From: Floridanema evergladense
GTDB lineage: Bacteria; Cyanobacteriota; Cyanobacteriia; Cyanobacteriales; Aerosakkonemataceae
NCBI RefSeq assembly: GCF_041929205.1
Contig: NZ_JBHFNT010000048.1
Direction: 5' to 3' (one strand)
DNA length: 64,000 bases
Positions 63,031-64,000 of this stretch are shown here, one piece after another. The position numbers were made by a program, and so were the translations under genes. Numbering within the stretch: position 1 is the stretch's first letter; each line of letters opens with the position of its first letter. The notes below the pieces were generated by a model that was not told the DNA's origin, made no database searches, and saw only the letters and a list, made by a program, of their open reading frames with translations.

Positions 63031-63255
63031 ATGAAAATTGGCGATCGCATTCGAGTGAAGCAGTCAGTCATTGTTTACCATCATCCCCAACATAAGGGTG
63101 AAGCCTTTGATATCAAGGGTTTAGAAGGAGAAATTGTCGCGATCATACATGAGTGGCAAGGTAGACCTGTGAGTGCTAACCTTCCTATACAGGTCAAATT
63201 TGACAAAAAATTCAAAGCTCATTTCCGCGAAAATGAGGTTGAACTAGTAGAATAG
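63031..63255 (+). CDS. ftrV: Ferredoxin-thioredoxin reductase variable chain
   Basis: A 74-residue FtrV (MKIGDRIRVKQSVIVYHHPQ). GLEGEIVAIIHEWQGRPVSA and KFKAHFRENEVELVE are diagnostic. It forms an SH3-like barrel that caps the catalytic FtrC chain, passing light-derived electrons from ferredoxin to thioredoxin. ATG 63031 with AGGAG six bases upstream is chosen over the upstream frame start at 62995. Confidence 0.93.
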   Translation: MKIGDRIRVKQSVIVYHHPQHKGEAFDIKGLEGEIVAIIHEWQGRPVSANLPIQVKFDKKFKAHFRENEVELVE

Positions 63256-63296
63256 CGCAGTGGAGCAGAAATCATTGAGCCTTCTGCCTTTTAGCA

Positions 63297-63524
63297 CTAG
63301 CGCCGACCTCTGAGGAACCAACTAAAAATCGATAGTTCACCTCGCATTTGCTCTAACTCTTGTCGGTGGCGCTCCGCTGTCATGTAATACCATTGACAGT
63401 AGCGCTCAAACTCTTGGCGATATTGTACTTCCCGGTAAAACTCTCCGCTCACCTGCTGAATAGCAAACACTTCGTCTGCTGGTGGTGGCGGAGTAGGAAT
63501 AATAAGTCTTAATTCTTCTGACAT
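63297..63524 (-). CDS. Small conserved cyanobacterial protein
   Basis: A 75-residue soluble protein (MSEELRLIIPTPPPPADEVF). The C-terminal half is helical and aromatic (EFERYCQWYYMTAERHRQEL). GGTTAG-type sequence upstream gives only a weak Shine-Dalgarno. No named family; function unknown. Confidence 0.6.
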   Translation of the reverse strand: MSEELRLIIPTPPPPADEVFAIQQVSGEFYREVQYRQEFERYCQWYYMTAERHRQELEQMRGELSIFSWFLRGRR

Positions 63525-63564
63525 AAAGGTTAGGGGGTAAATTCCAATCTAAAATTTAAAATTG

Positions 63565-64000
63565 CTACAACCAGCCTCGCAGTCGGTAGATTATAATCCC
63601 GATATACTCTTTTAAAGCACGAGTACTATAAGCTAATCTTCCTACATCAGGGAGAAGATTTAGTATTACGTTTTGCCAGGTAGTTTCTTCCGAGTCTATT
63701 TCTATAGTAATAAAATCGGTGGGAGCAGGGATGGCATTTATGCCTTGACGTTTAAAAATGGCAAGCGATCGCGGCGTATGAAGTGCGGAAGTCACCAACA
63801 AAACCCGCCGTTCTATGCCTTGGGAATCGAGAATTTTGCGGACATTAACAGCATTTTCATAGGTATTTAAAGAAGTTGGATCTTCAAGAATTGCTGTCTT
63901 GGGAACTCCCATAGATTGAGCCAATTCTGCCATATCTTTAGACTCAGGAGCGCCTGTATTTTTCCAATCAATGCGTCCCCCACTCAAGATCAGTTTTGGC
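63565..64000 (-). CDS. YdcF family (DUF218) protein, C-terminal part
   Basis: The C-terminal about 145 residues of a YdcF/SanA-like protein; the start lies beyond the window. PKLILSGGRIDW, then LEDPTSLNTYENAVNVRKIL, VLLVTSALHTPRSLAIFKRQ and LNLLPDVGRLAYSTRALKEY are characteristic of DUF218 envelope proteins that act in cell-surface or polysaccharide metabolism. The exact role is not known. Confidence 0.88.
   Translation of the reverse strand, partial: PKLILSGGRIDWKNTGAPESKDMAELAQSMGVPKTAILEDPTSLNTYENAVNVRKILDSQGIERRVLLVTSALHTPRSLAIFKRQGINAIPAPTDFITIEIDSEETTWQNVILNLLPDVGRLAYSTRALKEYIGIIIYRLRGWL

Overview
The window is cyanobacterial chromosome. The octamer GCGATCGC (HIP1) and its core recur throughout, most coding sequence is A+T-rich, and several genes are typical of cyanobacteria: the ferredoxin-thioredoxin reductase variable chain, DUF3288, DUF3531, a Sll0314/Alr1548-type TPR protein, FurB-type Zur and many Uma2 genes. 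Heptameric short tandem repeats, MITE-like elements and dispersed hairpin repeats suggest a large-genome filamentous or morphologically complex cyanobacterium. The genus cannot be fixed from the sequence alone. I saw no rRNA, tRNA or CRISPR array.

Layout. 1-3.9 kb is a repeat-rich accessory patch: degenerate repeats, a cluster of TGAGACA sites, an IS with 41-bp perfect terminal repeats and a frameshifted transposase, a MITE, and an operon of six tiny related coiled-coil genes bracketed by a 34-bp direct repeat. 3.9-11.7 kb is mainly housekeeping: an FGGY sugar kinase, PcrA/UvrD helicase, DUF3288, a TPR-SPINDLY/OGT-like glycosyltransferase and rpiA. 11.7-31.6 kb is an accessory/defence-rich region. 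It holds several toxin-antitoxin modules (DUF433/DUF5615, VapBC-like, HicAB, ParDE-like, a second PIN pair), a three-gene cassette with glycine-zipper membrane proteins, five Uma2 genes, a PP2C phosphatase, NfeD/SPFH, a papain-fold toxin cassette, and a McrBC-like pair whose McrB carries AlbA_2-like and ParB-like domains. 31.7-35.8 kb has zur, purS-purQ and small membrane or hypothetical proteins.

35.9-44.2 kb is a complete chemosensory cluster (cheR-TPR, double CheW, MCP, hybrid CheA-REC, cheB). After a second copy of the MITE comes a 1678-residue phytase/GDPD/RTX protein that appears to have lost its N-terminal phosphatase domain. 49.6-53.5 kb has a GAF/PAS histidine kinase and a single-domain response regulator. 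53.6-64 kb is mostly ordinary chromosome: a dual-specificity phosphatase, a Nudix hydrolase, DUF3531, a TPR protein, an ABC ATPase, rsmG, a GT-C-like membrane protein, a conserved membrane protein, sbpA, ftrV and a YdcF protein cut by the window end.

The best candidates for an undescribed system are the AlbA_2-ParB-McrB/McrC pair (26767-29953), the glycine-zipper cassette (15741-18566) and the repeat-bracketed small-protein operon (2455-3895).
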